Assembly: GCF_003570715.1 (NCBI RefSeq)
Contig: NZ_QXXQ01000004.1
Location: 248,001-312,000 of the forward strand
Direction of reading: 5' to 3'
Length of the DNA: 64,000 nt
Origin: Gemmobacter lutimaris
Lineage (GTDB): Bacteria > Pseudomonadota > Alphaproteobacteria > Rhodobacterales > Rhodobacteraceae
Shown: positions 49,550 to 59,168 of the stretch, piece after piece
Layout: every line of letters starts with the position of its first letter
Numbering within the stretch: the first letter of the stretch is position 1
Made by a program: the position numbers and the translations under genes
The notes under the pieces: model-generated
What the model was told of the DNA's origin: nothing
The model's input: only the letters and a program-made list of their open reading frames with translations
Database searches by the model: none

Positions 49550-50398
49550 TCAGCCCTCCAGCGCGGCAAGGCTGCGCGCGGCGGCCTCGAAATACTGCGG
49601 ATGGGTTTCGACCGCATCCTGCAACAGGTTGCGCCCGACCTTCACATCGCCCTGCTTCACGGCCGCGAGGCCGAGCGTATACAGAAGTTCCGCCCGTTCC
49701 TTCTGCGTCATCTCGACCACCGGGAGGTCGTATTTGCGCTGGGCGCCGCGCGCCAGGACAAGGTTGTTCTTGGCGGTGAACATGGTCGGATCGTGGGTCA
49801 GCGCCTCAAGGAACAGCTTTTCCGCCCCGGCATATTCGCCGCGGGTCAGCTTGGAAAAGCCCCAGTTGTTCAGCACGCTGGCGGGTTTGGTGGTCAGCCC
49901 GGCCGCGATTTCATAGAAACTGTCGGCCTTCTTCCATTGCTTCTTGCTGTCGGCGACCATCGCTTCCAGCCGGTAGCGCTCATAAGTTTCGTGGGTCGGC
50001 GGGATGAGGTTCAACTGTGCCTCAGCCTGAGACCAGTCATTCGCCCGGATCAGCGCATCGGCATAGCCCACGCGGTCGTCATTGGTGCCCTGACCGGAAT
50101 TGACCAGCGACGCCCAGACCTTCGCCGCCTCGGCCGGGCGGTTGGCGCGCACCAGCGATTTGGCCAGACCGCGTTTCAGGTCGGGCCGGTCGGGATTCTG
50201 TTGCAGGGTATTGGTGAAATAGGTCACCGCCTCGTTCGGATCGCCCACCGTCAGCATGATGTCGCTGAGGTTGCTTTCGTCAATGACGTTCACATCCTTC
50301 AACGCCTTCTGGACCTCGGCATCCGAGGTGCCGCGTCCGCAGGCTGCAAGCACAGCCATGCCGCCAAGGCACAGCGCAACGAAGACAGGGTGGCGCAT
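49550..50398 (-). CDS. Tetratricopeptide-repeat lipoprotein of the tad locus
   Basis: Lipoprotein of 282 residues: signal peptide with lipobox LAAC (Cys20), then TPR-type helical repeats (PDLKRGLAKSLVRANRPAEA, NNWGFSKLTRGEYAGAEKLF). Tad loci commonly carry TadD-like TPR lipoproteins that help the secretin reach or stay in the outer membrane. It lies just downstream of the second TPR gene, with cpaA 4 bases beyond its stop. Confidence 0.85.
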   Translation of the reverse strand: MRHPVFVALCLGGMAVLAACGRGTSDAEVQKALKDVNVIDESNLSDIMLTVGDPNEAVTYFTNTLQQNPDRPDLKRGLAKSLVRANRPAEAAKVWASLVNSGQGTNDDRVGYADALIRANDWSQAEAQLNLIPPTHETYERYRLEAMVADSKKQWKKADSFYEIAAGLTTKPASVLNNWGFSKLTRGEYAGAEKLFLEALTHDPTMFTAKNNLVLARGAQRKYDLPVVEMTQKERAELLYTLGLAAVKQGDVKVGRNLLQDAVETHPQYFEAAARSLAALEG

Positions 50399-50435
50399 TT
50401 CGCGTCCTTTTTACTGCTCGGGTCCGCCCCGCGGG

Positions 50436-51002
50436 CTAGAGCGACGACAGCAGGACAAATTCGCCCTGACCCCGCCGCACCAGATTGAAGCGGTGCGGTT
50501 CTTCTTTCTCGTTCTGCTCAGAATAGATGGAATTCTCGGACATGGCTATCGCGCGTTTCAGATTGTCGCGGATCGAGTCCGTCTTGCCACTGTCCTGCGC
50601 GAAAGCCTGCTGGAACACCACGCGGGCCTCGGGCACCTTGCCGCGTTCCATAAGCACGACACCAAGATTGTTCTGGGCGGGCACGAAAGAGGGATCAAGC
50701 TCCACCGCGCGGCGCAGAAGTTGTTCTGCCTGACCCAGTCGCCCGAGCGAAAGGTTGGCCGATCCCAGCGCAGACAGGACATCGACGCTCATCCCGTCTT
50801 CGGCGGCGGCGCGCAGATAGGCTTTCAGCGCCAGTTCCGGCTCGTTGGCGGCCATCAGCCGGTGGCCAACCAGTAACCCGTCCACGCCCTTTTCGCTACC
50901 ATCGGCGGCTGGGGGGGCATTCAGGGCAGGGTTCAAAGCAGTCTGGCCGCCCGGTTGACAGGCGGCCAGCACGAAAAGACACATAAGAAGCGCGGGTTTC
51001 AT
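50436..51002 (-). CDS. tadD: TadD-type TPR lipoprotein
   Basis: Lipoprotein of 188 residues with lipobox VLAACQPG (Cys15) and about three TPRs (DGLLVGHRLMAANEPELALK, LLRRAVELDPSFVPAQNNLG). It matches TadD, the accessory lipoprotein of Tad pili. It follows tadC by 12 bases. The C-terminal part after residue 150 has no recognised motif. Confidence 0.85.
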   Translation of the reverse strand: MKPALLMCLFVLAACQPGGQTALNPALNAPPAADGSEKGVDGLLVGHRLMAANEPELALKAYLRAAAEDGMSVDVLSALGSANLSLGRLGQAEQLLRRAVELDPSFVPAQNNLGVVLMERGKVPEARVVFQQAFAQDSGKTDSIRDNLKRAIAMSENSIYSEQNEKEEPHRFNLVRRGQGEFVLLSSL

Positions 51003-51014
51003 TCGGGTCCGGTC

Positions 51015-51986
51015 TCAACCCCCGCCAAGCTGCGTTGCGATGCCATAGATCGAAGGGCCGATCAGGATGATCATCAGGGGCGGCAGGGTGAACAGCATTG
51101 TGCCCAGTGTCAGCTTGGTCGGCAAGACGTTTGCCTTTTCTTCGGCCCGCATCACGCGCTTGTCACGCATTTCGGCCGAATAGACCCGCAGCGCCTCGGC
51201 GATCGAGGTGCCGAAGGTGGCCGATTGCACCAGCGTGGTGACGAACGAGGCCACATCCGGCACGCCGACCCGTTCGGCCATGTCCTTCAGCACCTGCACC
51301 CGTTCCTTGCCGGCCTTGACCTCCTGGCTGACGATCTCGAATTCTTCCGACAGCGCGGGGTAGCCCGCGCGCGTTTCCTTGGCGACGCGGTTGATGCACT
51401 GATCCAGCGATTGCCCCGCCTCGACGCAAACCAGCATCAGGTCCAGCGCATCGGCAAAACCCTGCACGATTTCCTGCTGGCGGGTCTGCAACCGGCGCTG
51501 CACCCAGTATTGCGGCAGGTAATAGCCTGCTGCTGCCGGAACGATTGTGAACAGGATCAGCTTCTGCGTCGGCAGATCGCCGTTCTGGTTCTTCAACATC
51601 ATTGTATAGGCAAAGCCCAGCACCAGACCGCCGATCCCCAGCGCGAATTGCGCGAAGTGGAACATGCGCACCGCATTCTTTTGCCGGTAGCCCGCGCGCA
51701 TCATCTTCAGCCGCGAGGCCGACATGGTGTCGGCGTCCTGCGGTTCGAGGAAGGCTGCGTATTTCTCAAGCTTGTCGGCTGCACCGCGCTGCCGCAGGTC
51801 CTCGACCTTGGTTTCGGCGGCGCGTGTCGTGCGTTGCTCACGCAGCTTGTCCAGCGGGTCGGCGCGCTTTTTCATCAGTGTGGGCAGCGTGGCGGCAGCC
51901 AGCAGGATACCCAGCGCCAGCAGCACGATCACCGGGCCCAGGGGCCCGAAGGCATCGACCAGCATGGCCTTCAGATTGTCGAACAT
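51015..51986 (-). CDS. tadC: Tad inner-membrane protein TadC (T2SSF)
   Basis: Platform protein of 323 residues with a GspF/T2SSF domain. Predicted helices are near the N terminus (LGPVIVLLALGILLAAATLP), near the middle and at the C terminus (LGTMLFTLPPLMIILIGPSI). The T2SSF part includes ALDLMLVCVEAGQSLDQCIN and VPDVASFVTTLVQSATFGTS. It works with TadB as the base for pilus extrusion. 9 bases separate it from tadB. Confidence 0.93.
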   Translation of the reverse strand: MFDNLKAMLVDAFGPLGPVIVLLALGILLAAATLPTLMKKRADPLDKLREQRTTRAAETKVEDLRQRGAADKLEKYAAFLEPQDADTMSASRLKMMRAGYRQKNAVRMFHFAQFALGIGGLVLGFAYTMMLKNQNGDLPTQKLILFTIVPAAAGYYLPQYWVQRRLQTRQQEIVQGFADALDLMLVCVEAGQSLDQCINRVAKETRAGYPALSEEFEIVSQEVKAGKERVQVLKDMAERVGVPDVASFVTTLVQSATFGTSIAEALRVYSAEMRDKRVMRAEEKANVLPTKLTLGTMLFTLPPLMIILIGPSIYGIATQLGGG

Positions 51987-51995
51987 GACCGGGCC

Positions 51996-52964
51996 TCAGA
52001 CTTTGATATTGACCATGATTTTCATGTAGATGATGTTCAGGATCAGAAAGACGCCGACCGCCAGCGCCGCCGGCACAAAGGCCGAAGTTTCCTGAACCTC
52101 GTCGAAATAATCGGGTTTCAGCATCAGGATCATCACCAGCGCGAGGATCGGGAAGGACGACAGAAACATCCCCGACCATTTCGCTTCGGCCGTGATGGCC
52201 TTGACCCTGCGGAACAGCTTGAAGCGCGAGCGGATGACCTTTGACAGGCCTTCCAGAATCTCGGCGAGGTTGCCGCCCGATTGCTGCTGGATCGTCACCG
52301 CCACCGCAAGGAAGCGCAGATCCTGATTGTCCATCCGTTCGGCGAAGGCTTTCAGGCTTTCGGCCACGTCGCGGCCATAGGCGGCCTCGTCGCCGATCAG
52401 GCCGAATTCGGTGCCCAGCGGATCGGGCACTTCCTTGGCTACGATCCCCATGGCCGAGGCGAAGGGATGGCCCACGCGCAGGGATCGCACCATCAGCTCC
52501 ACCGCGTCGGGAAGCTGTTCTTCCATCAGCGCCACGCGCTTCTTGGCCTTCTTGTTGACCCACATGTAGACGCCACCAACCCCCATGACGATGGCGATCA
52601 GCACCCGCACCGGGCCTTCGGCAGGGGTGCCCACGGTCAGACCCAGATAGGCAAAAACCGACAGCCCCGCCATGACCCCGATGAGCTGGATCGGCGAAAA
52701 GGCGATATTGGCCTTCTGCGCTTTCGACGCCAGGATCGAATAGATCGGGATCGACCGCGCGCGCATATGCTGGCTCATCTCCTTGCGGAGCTGAGCCAGC
52801 ACTTCTTCACGGTTCTGGTTCTTCTCCATCAGCGCAAGGCGGCGCGACATGCGGCTGTTGAGGCTGATCGACTTGCCGAAGACGGTCAGATACAGGCCCT
52901 CGACCAGTGCAAGCACGGCGATGAAGATCAGGGCGTAGACGATGACGGCGGGATTGATCGTCAT
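51996..52964 (-). CDS. tadB: Tad inner-membrane protein TadB (T2SSF)
   Basis: Platform protein of 322 residues, partner of TadC. An N-terminal helix (VIVYALIFIAVLALVEGLYL), a central pair, the T2SSF domain (LPDAVELMVRSLRVGHPFAS, TIQQQSGGNLAEILEGLSKV) and a C-terminal pair of helices. It follows cpaF by 9 bases. Standard order cpaF-tadB-tadC. Confidence 0.94.
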   Translation of the reverse strand: MTINPAVIVYALIFIAVLALVEGLYLTVFGKSISLNSRMSRRLALMEKNQNREEVLAQLRKEMSQHMRARSIPIYSILASKAQKANIAFSPIQLIGVMAGLSVFAYLGLTVGTPAEGPVRVLIAIVMGVGGVYMWVNKKAKKRVALMEEQLPDAVELMVRSLRVGHPFASAMGIVAKEVPDPLGTEFGLIGDEAAYGRDVAESLKAFAERMDNQDLRFLAVAVTIQQQSGGNLAEILEGLSKVIRSRFKLFRRVKAITAEAKWSGMFLSSFPILALVMILMLKPDYFDEVQETSAFVPAALAVGVFLILNIIYMKIMVNIKV

Positions 52965-52973
52965 GGATGCACC

Positions 52974-54431
52974 TCAGGCAATCGGTTCGTAGATCGACGG
53001 GGGCAGGTTGAAGCCCCATTGCTTGAAACGCTCGGAGTAATGCGAGCGCACGCCGGTCGCATTGAACCGGCCGATGATCTTGCCATCCGGGGCCATGCCC
53101 AGACGTTCGTAGCGGAAGATTTCCTGCATCGAGATCACCTCTCCCTCCATCCCGGTGATCTCGGTGATCGAGATCATCCGGCGCGAGCCGTCTTGCAGGC
53201 GGCTGGCCTGCACGATCAGGTTGACGGCGCTGGCGATCTGGCTGCGCACCGCTTTCAGCGGCATTTCGATCCCGGCCATGGCGACCATGTTTTCCAGACG
53301 GCTGATGCCGTCGCGCGGGTTGTTGGCGTGGATCGTGGTCATGGACCCGTCGTGGCCGGTGTTCATCGCCTGCAACATGTCGATGACCTCCTCGCCGCGG
53401 GTTTCGCCCACGATGATGCGGTCGGGGCGCATCCGCAGCGCGTTGCGCAGACAGTCGCGCTGCGTCACCGCGCCCTTGCCCTCGACGTTGGCGGGGCGGC
53501 TTTCCATGCGGCCGACGTGGATCTGCTGAAGCTGAAGTTCCGCAGTATCCTCGATGGTCAGCACGCGCTCGGTATTGTCGATGAACGAGGACAGCGCGTT
53601 CAGCGTCGTGGTTTTCCCCGAGCCCGTGCCGCCCGAGACGATGACGTTCAACCGGGTCGAAACGGCCGCTTCCAGATAAAGCGCCATCTCCTCGGTGAAG
53701 GCGCCGAATTTCACCAGGTCATTGATGCCCAGCTTTTCCTTCTTGAATTTACGGATCGAGACCAGCGAGCCATCCACCGCCACCGGCGGCACCATGCAGT
53801 TGAAACGCGAGCCATCGGCGAGGCGCGCGTCGCAATAAGGGTTCGATTCATCGACGCGGCGGCCCACCGCGCTCACGATCTTGTCGATGATGCGCAGCAG
53901 GTGACGTTCGTCCTTGAAGGTGATGTCGGTCAGCGTCAGCTTGCCACCACGTTCCACGAAGATGCGTTGCGGCCCGTTGACCAGAATATCGCTGACGGTT
54001 TCATCCTTCAGCAGCGGCTCCAGCGGACCAAGGCCCATCACCTCGTCGTAAAGTTCCTGGTTCAGCGTGGCACGGTCCTGCGCGTTCAGCGCCACCGCCA
54101 TTTCGTCCAAGGCTTCGGCGGAAATCGCGGCGATCTCGGCTTTGAGGTTCGATTCCGTCGCCTTTTCCAGCGCCGCGAGGTTCAGGTTTTCCAGAAGCCG
54201 CTTGTGCAGTTCCACCTTCAGTTCCTGAAGCCGGTCCTTGCGCTTGCGTTCCTTGTCGGCCGCAGCCGCCTCGGCGGGCGCGCGGGGGGCGTTTCGCGCC
54301 GGGGCCAGACCGGGCGTTGCCGGTTTGGCAGGCTGCGCAACGGATTTGGGCGCGGCATTCGCCGCGCCGACCGGCGCCATGGTGGCAGCTTTGGGCGTGC
54401 CGCCCTCGGGCTTCTTGAACCTTGAAAACAT
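52974..54431 (-). CDS. cpaF: Tad secretion ATPase CpaF/TadA
   Basis: Hexameric ATPase powering Flp pilus assembly. The 485 residues have an Ala/Pro-rich, probably disordered N terminus (about 1-60), an N-terminal domain, and the ATPase core with Walker A GGTGSGKT (about 266-273), [20 protein letters not shown] and Walker B region [20 protein letters not shown]. It is the second gene of the cpaE-to-AAA unit. Confidence 0.96.
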   Translation of the reverse strand: MFSRFKKPEGGTPKAATMAPVGAANAAPKSVAQPAKPATPGLAPARNAPRAPAEAAAADKERKRKDRLQELKVELHKRLLENLNLAALEKATESNLKAEIAAISAEALDEMAVALNAQDRATLNQELYDEVMGLGPLEPLLKDETVSDILVNGPQRIFVERGGKLTLTDITFKDERHLLRIIDKIVSAVGRRVDESNPYCDARLADGSRFNCMVPPVAVDGSLVSIRKFKKEKLGINDLVKFGAFTEEMALYLEAAVSTRLNVIVSGGTGSGKTTTLNALSSFIDNTERVLTIEDTAELQLQQIHVGRMESRPANVEGKGAVTQRDCLRNALRMRPDRIIVGETRGEEVIDMLQAMNTGHDGSMTTIHANNPRDGISRLENMVAMAGIEMPLKAVRSQIASAVNLIVQASRLQDGSRRMISITEITGMEGEVISMQEIFRYERLGMAPDGKIIGRFNATGVRSHYSERFKQWGFNLPPSIYEPIA

Positions 54432-54455
54432 CTCGTTACTCCACGCGCCGGGTCG

Positions 54456-55730
54456 TTACCCCCGGCTTGCCTCGGCGGCCTTGTTCACCTCGAAAAGCTG
54501 CTTCGCCAGCTTGCCGATTTCCTTGCGCAGCGGGTTTTTCGCGGCGGTTTCCGAAAGCGGCAGACCATGATCATTGGATTGCGTCACCTGCGCGCCACCG
54601 TCAGGCAGTTGCACCTCGATGGTGATGTCCAGACTTTCAGCCATCCGCTTGACCCGGCTTTTCGCGGTCAGGTCCGTGAATTTCGGTGCACGGTTCAGCG
54701 CGAAACGCAGCTTTTCATGCGGCAGTCCCTCGGCCTTCAGGGCACGGGTCAGACGCAGCACGTTTTGGGCAGAACGCAGGTCCAGTTCCATCAGCCCGAA
54801 ATAGACATGGGCGCGCGACAGGACCGTTTCGGTCCAGGCCACGATGGTCTTGGGCATATCGACGATCACGAAATCGAAATTCGCCATCGCCATGTCCAGC
54901 AGCCGCGCCACATCATCCGGTCCGATGATGTCGAGCGGCAGCATGTCCGCCGGGGCGGTGAACACATGCAGGCGGTCGTTGAAGGTGATCATGGCCTGAA
55001 GGAAGGAATCGCTGTCGGCATGTTCGGTGTCCTGAAGGATCTCGAACACCGCCTCGCGGCGCGGCAGATCCAGATAGGTCGCCACGGCGCCGAATTGCAG
55101 ATCCAGATCCAGCAGGCAGACACGCGGCGGGTTCTGCTTGTCGATGGTGGCAAGTTCCCAGGCAAGGTTTGCGGCGAAGGTCGAGGCGCCGGTGCCGCCT
55201 GCCAGACCATGCACCGGCAGCAGCACCGCATCGCGGTCGCCCTTGGCCTTGAAGCTGGGGGTCTGGTGCGGTTCTTCCGGCTCGGCCGGTTGCGCGGCGG
55301 CGGCAGGGGTCGGGGAAGGGGCGGGCTGCCGGATGCGCTCGATCGCTTCGTGCAATGCGCCTTCCGGCAGCGGATAGGGCACGAAGTCATCGGCCCCGAG
55401 ACGCAGAAGCTGATGCAGGGCGACGGGGCTGACCTGATCGGCGATCAGCACCACGCGGATTCCTCGGCCCTTGGCGGTGCGGATGATCTCGGTGATCCGC
55501 GTCAGATCGGCCTCGTCCTTGTCATCCACCGCCACGGCAACGAATTGCAGCGTCGCCGCATCGGGCTGTTCAAGGAAAATCGCGGCGTCCTCGAAGGACA
55601 GGTCACCCCAGTTCTCACCAAGCTCCTGCTCCATATCGTCGATGAGCAGTTCGAAATTCTGAACATCGCGCGAGATCGTGCACGCCAGCACGGGCGCAGG
55701 ATCGGGCTGAAGATTTGCCACACTCGTCAT
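54456..55730 (-). CDS. cpaE: Tad localisation ATPase CpaE/TadZ
   Basis: MinD/ParA-like protein of 424 residues that places the Tad machine. N-terminal receiver-like domain (about 15-130), a Pro/Ala-rich linker, then the ATPase part with the deviant P-loop GLAGGTGASTFAANLAWELA (no GK[ST]; the lysine-poor form is typical of TadZ). Start at 55730 (MTSVANLQPD) rather than an upstream ATG. The gene is preceded by a 254-base gap with a terminator, so it may have its own promoter. Confidence 0.92.
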   Translation of the reverse strand: MTSVANLQPDPAPVLACTISRDVQNFELLIDDMEQELGENWGDLSFEDAAIFLEQPDAATLQFVAVAVDDKDEADLTRITEIIRTAKGRGIRVVLIADQVSPVALHQLLRLGADDFVPYPLPEGALHEAIERIRQPAPSPTPAAAAQPAEPEEPHQTPSFKAKGDRDAVLLPVHGLAGGTGASTFAANLAWELATIDKQNPPRVCLLDLDLQFGAVATYLDLPRREAVFEILQDTEHADSDSFLQAMITFNDRLHVFTAPADMLPLDIIGPDDVARLLDMAMANFDFVIVDMPKTIVAWTETVLSRAHVYFGLMELDLRSAQNVLRLTRALKAEGLPHEKLRFALNRAPKFTDLTAKSRVKRMAESLDITIEVQLPDGGAQVTQSNDHGLPLSETAAKNPLRKEIGKLAKQLFEVNKAAEASRG

Positions 55731-55984
55731 TGCCTCTATCCTTCCTTGGCCAATGCCGACAGGGAGGGGCAATGCCCTATCCGAATCCCCTTGTCGTCAC
55801 CGGGGCGTGGAATGGACCACGCCATTGGTTCGATTGCCCTGAAACTGCGGGTCAATATTGGCGACATTTTGGCCGAAAAGCCGTCAATCCGGGGCATTTG
55901 GCCGGGCGAAACTGGCCAGAGGCGGGCAGGGGCCGGAAATGAAAACAGGCCCCGAAGGGCCTGTGATCTGTCGTCTTGCCGGGA
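55731..55984. other. Gap between ompA and cpaE, with terminator and hairpin
   Basis: 254 bases without a gene. Besides the terminator at 55946-55965 it holds GGCGTGG-AATGGA-CCACGCC (55804-55823), a perfect 7-bp hairpin about 74 bases upstream of cpaE. A promoter for cpaE must lie here if the upstream terminator is efficient, but I could not assign a convincing one. Confidence 0.45.
55946..55965 (-). terminator. Terminator after ompA in the tad locus
   Basis: On the minus strand ACAGGCCC-TTCG-GGGCCTGT followed by TTTCATTT, 20 bases downstream of the ompA stop. It splits the locus into two transcription units. Confidence 0.88.
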
Positions 55985-56638
55985 TCAGCCGCCGCCGCCG
56001 GTGCCGCCCGGCACCAGGATTGGTTGCACCTCGGTATTCGGCGGGTGCCGGCGTTTGCCCAGTTCGATATATTCGCGCATGATCACGGCGGCATATTTGC
56101 CGTTGATCGGCACGGGTTTGCCCTTCTGGATGAAGCCCGCCACCTCGGTCACGGTGCGGCGGTTCTGTTCCTCCGGGCTTTGCGTCATCACCACGGGACG
56201 GGTTTCGCCGTAGGAAACCAGCGCTTCGAGCCGCGCGCGCGCAATGCCGCGGCTGCCCAGATAGGCCACCACCGCCTGCGCGCGTTTCTTGCCAAGCGCC
56301 TTGTTATAGGCGTTCGAGCCGACCAGATCGGTATGACCGTAGACCGAGAAGCGCAGTTCGGGGAACTGGCTCATCCAGTTGGCCTGATGGTCCAGAATGC
56401 CACGCGCCTCGGGTGTCAGTGCAGCCGAGTTGAACGGGAAGGTGATGGTCGAAGGCACTTCGCGGGCGAAGCGCTGCCCCAGCTGGATCCGGTAGTCGGC
56501 GGCGCCCGACTGGATCAGCGAGTTGTTCATCGTGGCTTCACCGAAATGGCCGCTATCGACCTCGGCGCCCAGTTCCTTGTTCATGTCGCCGCAGGCTGCC
56601 AGTGCAAGCAGCGATGCTGCCGAAAGAATGATCCGCAT
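55985..56638 (-). CDS. OmpA-family lipoprotein of the tad locus
   Basis: Protein of 217 residues with a lipoprotein signal (lipobox LAACG) and an OmpA-like peptidoglycan-binding domain (STITFPFNSAALTPEARGIL, FSVYGHTDLVGSNAYNKALG, KKRAQAVVAYLGSRGI). It probably anchors the secretin to the cell wall. A start at 56650 also has a good GGAG; I prefer 56638 because the signal peptide MRIILSAASLLALAACG is then canonical. It follows cpaC by 15 bases. Confidence 0.88.
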   Translation of the reverse strand: MRIILSAASLLALAACGDMNKELGAEVDSGHFGEATMNNSLIQSGAADYRIQLGQRFAREVPSTITFPFNSAALTPEARGILDHQANWMSQFPELRFSVYGHTDLVGSNAYNKALGKKRAQAVVAYLGSRGIARARLEALVSYGETRPVVMTQSPEEQNRRTVTEVAGFIQKGKPVPINGKYAAVIMREYIELGKRRHPPNTEVQPILVPGGTGGGG

Positions 56639-56653
56639 GTGCCCCCGCATCGC

Positions 56654-58045
56654 TTACTCCATCACATAGCCGTAGGGGCTGTTGAAGTCCTGCCGTGCCA
56701 CTTCGCCAGCCGGGCCCTTGGCGCCTGCAACCTTGCCGAACAGGAACAGTTCCTTCTCGGTCGGAATGCGGACCCGGTCTGTCGGCAAGGCCAGCGCCTC
56801 GCCGCGGGTCGGCGTCACCAGATGCGGGGTGACGATAATTACCAGTTCCGATTGCTGGCGCTGATATTCGGCGCTGCGGAACAGCGCGCCGATGATCGGG
56901 ATGTCGCCCAGCCACGGAACCTGGCCGTTCAGGTCGCGGAAGTCGTCTTGCAAAAGCCCCGCGATGGCAAAGCTTTCACCGTCGCGCATCTCGACCGTGG
57001 TCGAGGTTTCGCGGCGCCGGAACGCATTGACGCTGAAGCCTTCGTTTTCCACCGTCACCGTGCTGTCGATCGAGGACACGGCGGCGTTGATCGTCAGGTT
57101 GATGTTGTCGCCGTCCACCACGACGGGGGTGAAGTTCATCTCCACACCGAAGGGCTTGTATTGCACGGCGATACCGTCTTTCGACACCACCGGAATGGGA
57201 TATTCGCCGCCCGCAAGGAACTTGGCTTCCTGCCCCGAAAGGGCGGTCAGGTTCGGCTCGGCCAGCGTGCGCACGACACCCTTGGATTCCAGCGCCTCCA
57301 GCAGCACCGCGAACTGCAGGGAGCCGGCGGAAAAGCCCAGTGCCAGCCCCGAATTGGCGCTTTCGCGCACAGTGATGTCACTGCTGTTGATCGAGTTTCC
57401 GTCGTTCAGCCATGTGCCGGTCTTGCCCGAGACACCAACCTTCGACCCGCCCGCGATGGCCAGCGACGAGGACAGGTTCTTGGCGACCGAGCGCTGCATT
57501 TCGGCAAAGCGGACCTTCAGCATCACCTGCTGTGCCCCGCCCACCGACATCAGGTTCGACACCCGTTCCGGTGCATAGCGTTCGGCCAGATCCAGCGCAC
57601 GGTCGAGCTTGGCGGTGGAGGAGACGGTGCCCGACAGCACAATGCCGTCATTGGCGGTGCGGACCTCGATATTCTCGCCCGGCAGGATCTGGCGCAGGCG
57701 TTCCTTGAATTCTGCCACATCGGGGGCAACCTGCACCTCGACGTTGGAAATCAGCTTGCCGTCGCCGGACAGCATGGTCAGCGTTGTGCGGCCGGGCGCC
57801 TTGCCCAGCACATAGATGGATCTGTCCGACAGGGTAGAAATGTCGGCGATGCCGGGGTTGGCGATCGACACATCCGTAAAGGCGGTGTCGCTTTCCACCA
57901 CCACCGCGCGGTTCATGGGGACATTCAGCGGTGCCGAGGCGCTGCCCGACATGACGCGCAGGTTCTGGGCCTCTGCGGTACTCGCTCCGGCGGCGGCGAG
58001 GCAAAATCCTGCCAGCACCGCCACGATAAACTTGCTCAATTGCAT
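56654..58045 (-). CDS. cpaC: Tad secretin CpaC/RcpA
   Basis: Outer-membrane secretin through which the pilus passes. 463 residues: signal peptide (cleavage near AEA-QN), an N-terminal pilus-formation/BON-like region (VSIANPGIADISTLSDRSIY), and the secretin core (GGEYPIPVVSKDGIAVQYKP, VPWLGDIPIIGALFRSAEYQ, RQQSELVIIVTPHLV). The last motif is the secretin signature. Start at 58045 after AAGGCAGG. A 207-base gap separates it from cpaB. Confidence 0.95.
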   Translation of the reverse strand: MQLSKFIVAVLAGFCLAAAGASTAEAQNLRVMSGSASAPLNVPMNRAVVVESDTAFTDVSIANPGIADISTLSDRSIYVLGKAPGRTTLTMLSGDGKLISNVEVQVAPDVAEFKERLRQILPGENIEVRTANDGIVLSGTVSSTAKLDRALDLAERYAPERVSNLMSVGGAQQVMLKVRFAEMQRSVAKNLSSSLAIAGGSKVGVSGKTGTWLNDGNSINSSDITVRESANSGLALGFSAGSLQFAVLLEALESKGVVRTLAEPNLTALSGQEAKFLAGGEYPIPVVSKDGIAVQYKPFGVEMNFTPVVVDGDNINLTINAAVSSIDSTVTVENEGFSVNAFRRRETSTTVEMRDGESFAIAGLLQDDFRDLNGQVPWLGDIPIIGALFRSAEYQRQQSELVIIVTPHLVTPTRGEALALPTDRVRIPTEKELFLFGKVAGAKGPAGEVARQDFNSPYGYVME

Positions 58046-58162
58046 GTGACCTGCCTTTCGGATCACGCCTCGGGAACCGGGTCTTTTCGCCCTTTATTCG
58101 CATTCAAGATGCCGCAAGCGTCATTTTATTGCAAGAATCAAACGCTTGTGCGGCAATGTTGC

Positions 58163-58171
58163 TGTGGATAA
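58163..58171 (-). promoter_or_regulatory. Perfect DnaA-box sequence
   Basis: TTATCCACA on the minus strand, matching TTATNCACA, upstream of cpaC. A single copy; more than chance is not shown. Confidence 0.3.
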
Positions 58172-58207
58172 CCTGCAACAATCTACCATGAATAGCCCTA
58201 AACGCAG

Positions 58208-58235
58208 ACGGCAGCACGATTTCTTGTGCTGCCGT
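58208..58235 (-). terminator. Hairpin between cpaB and cpaC
   Basis: ACGGCAGCAC / GTGCTGCCGT, perfect 10-bp stem with 8-base loop, 17 bases after the cpaB stop. No T-run follows on the minus strand, so it may act as attenuator or RNA stabiliser rather than as a full terminator. Confidence 0.5.
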
Positions 58236-58252
58236 GCGGGTATCCTGCAGGT

Positions 58253-59116
58253 TCAGTTGGTGCAAGGGATCGGAATTTCCAGCACGTCGGCGCCCTTGCG
58301 GGTCTTGATCGTGCAGACCTTTTTCTCGACCTCGGGGGCGGCGGCCTCTCTCTGGATGCCCAGAAGCTGATCGCTGTTGACCTCGATCGGGCCCGCGATC
58401 GGCGTGTTGTCGTCGGTCTTGGCAACCAGCGACACGGAAAGCTGGCCGGTGGCCTGGCCCTGCGCCAGACGCGCAACCTGCTGCGGGGTCGCGGCGACGG
58501 TCATTGCCTTGGGGGCGGCAAAATCGGTTCCGCTGCTGGCGCCCTTCGCATTCTTGGCCGGCGGGCGGTCCACCGCGATGATTGCCAGCGATGTTTCGAT
58601 CATCTGGGTCACCTCGCCGCCCATGCTGCTGGAGCCGGTCCAGTAGACATCGACCCGGTTACCCGGTTGCAGATAGCGCGAGGCGCCCGACGCATCGTCG
58701 AATTTGATGGTAAAGGCGCGTTCACCCTGCGCCAGCATGCCGGTCAGCCCCGCAACCTCGCCCGGTTCGGTGATCTTGACGGCCAGCACGGGCTCGAATT
58801 TCTCCATCTGGCGCAGCACGAAGCGGGGACGGGTCTCGCCTTCGGGGAACAGCGGTTCGCTGGCCTTGAAGATGCCTTCGGGCAACGCGCTTTGCGGCCA
58901 GTAGATCAGTTGCACATCGTCGCGTGTCAGCGCATCGCCATAGTTGACGGGCTTGTTGACGACATAGACCTCGACCAGAGGCCCGGTTTTCGCCCGCATC
59001 TCGCGTTCTTTCGCAAGCTGGGCCTGAGTATGTCCGATGAAGTTCTGGGCCATATAGACCGCGAACCCGGCGAGAGCCAGCCCGAGCACCAGAACACCGG
59101 CAAAAATCATGCGCAT
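58253..59116 (-). CDS. cpaB: Tad periplasmic assembly protein CpaB/RcpC
   Basis: Protein of 287 residues with one N-terminal membrane anchor (MIFAGVLVLGLALAGFAVYM) and an SAF/CpaB-type domain (VEVYVVNKPVNYGDALTRDD, LQPGNRVDVYW). CpaB works with the secretin CpaC. The C terminus ends in a cysteine-containing tail (IPIPCTN). Start at 59116 gives MRMIFAGV; upstream ATGs add unlike sequence. It follows the short second pilin gene by 52 bases. Confidence 0.92.
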   Translation of the reverse strand: MRMIFAGVLVLGLALAGFAVYMAQNFIGHTQAQLAKEREMRAKTGPLVEVYVVNKPVNYGDALTRDDVQLIYWPQSALPEGIFKASEPLFPEGETRPRFVLRQMEKFEPVLAVKITEPGEVAGLTGMLAQGERAFTIKFDDASGASRYLQPGNRVDVYWTGSSSMGGEVTQMIETSLAIIAVDRPPAKNAKGASSGTDFAAPKAMTVAATPQQVARLAQGQATGQLSVSLVAKTDDNTPIAGPIEVNSDQLLGIQREAAAPEVEKKVCTIKTRKGADVLEIPIPCTN

Positions 59117-59168
59117 TCTCGTTCGTCTCCCATTCTTTGCCCCAAAGGGCGGGTAGCTGTCGTGGCGC

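Noticed and set aside
52281..54425. Long plus-strand frame (714 codons) opposite cpaF/tadB
   Set aside because: Antisense shadow; cpaF carries clear catalytic motifs on the other strand.
54456..55730. CpaE as a mutated, inactive ATPase because its P-loop lacks GK[ST]
   Set aside because: The deviant form is normal for TadZ/CpaE and not a sign of decay.
55976..58171. Long plus-strand frame (731 codons) opposite ompA/cpaC
   Set aside because: Antisense shadow over clear secretin and OmpA genes; His/Arg/Gln-rich product without motifs.
58163..58171. Replication origin
   Set aside because: Only one DnaA box, no AT-rich unwinding element and no typical origin neighbours (hemE, parAB, dnaA, RP001-type genes).
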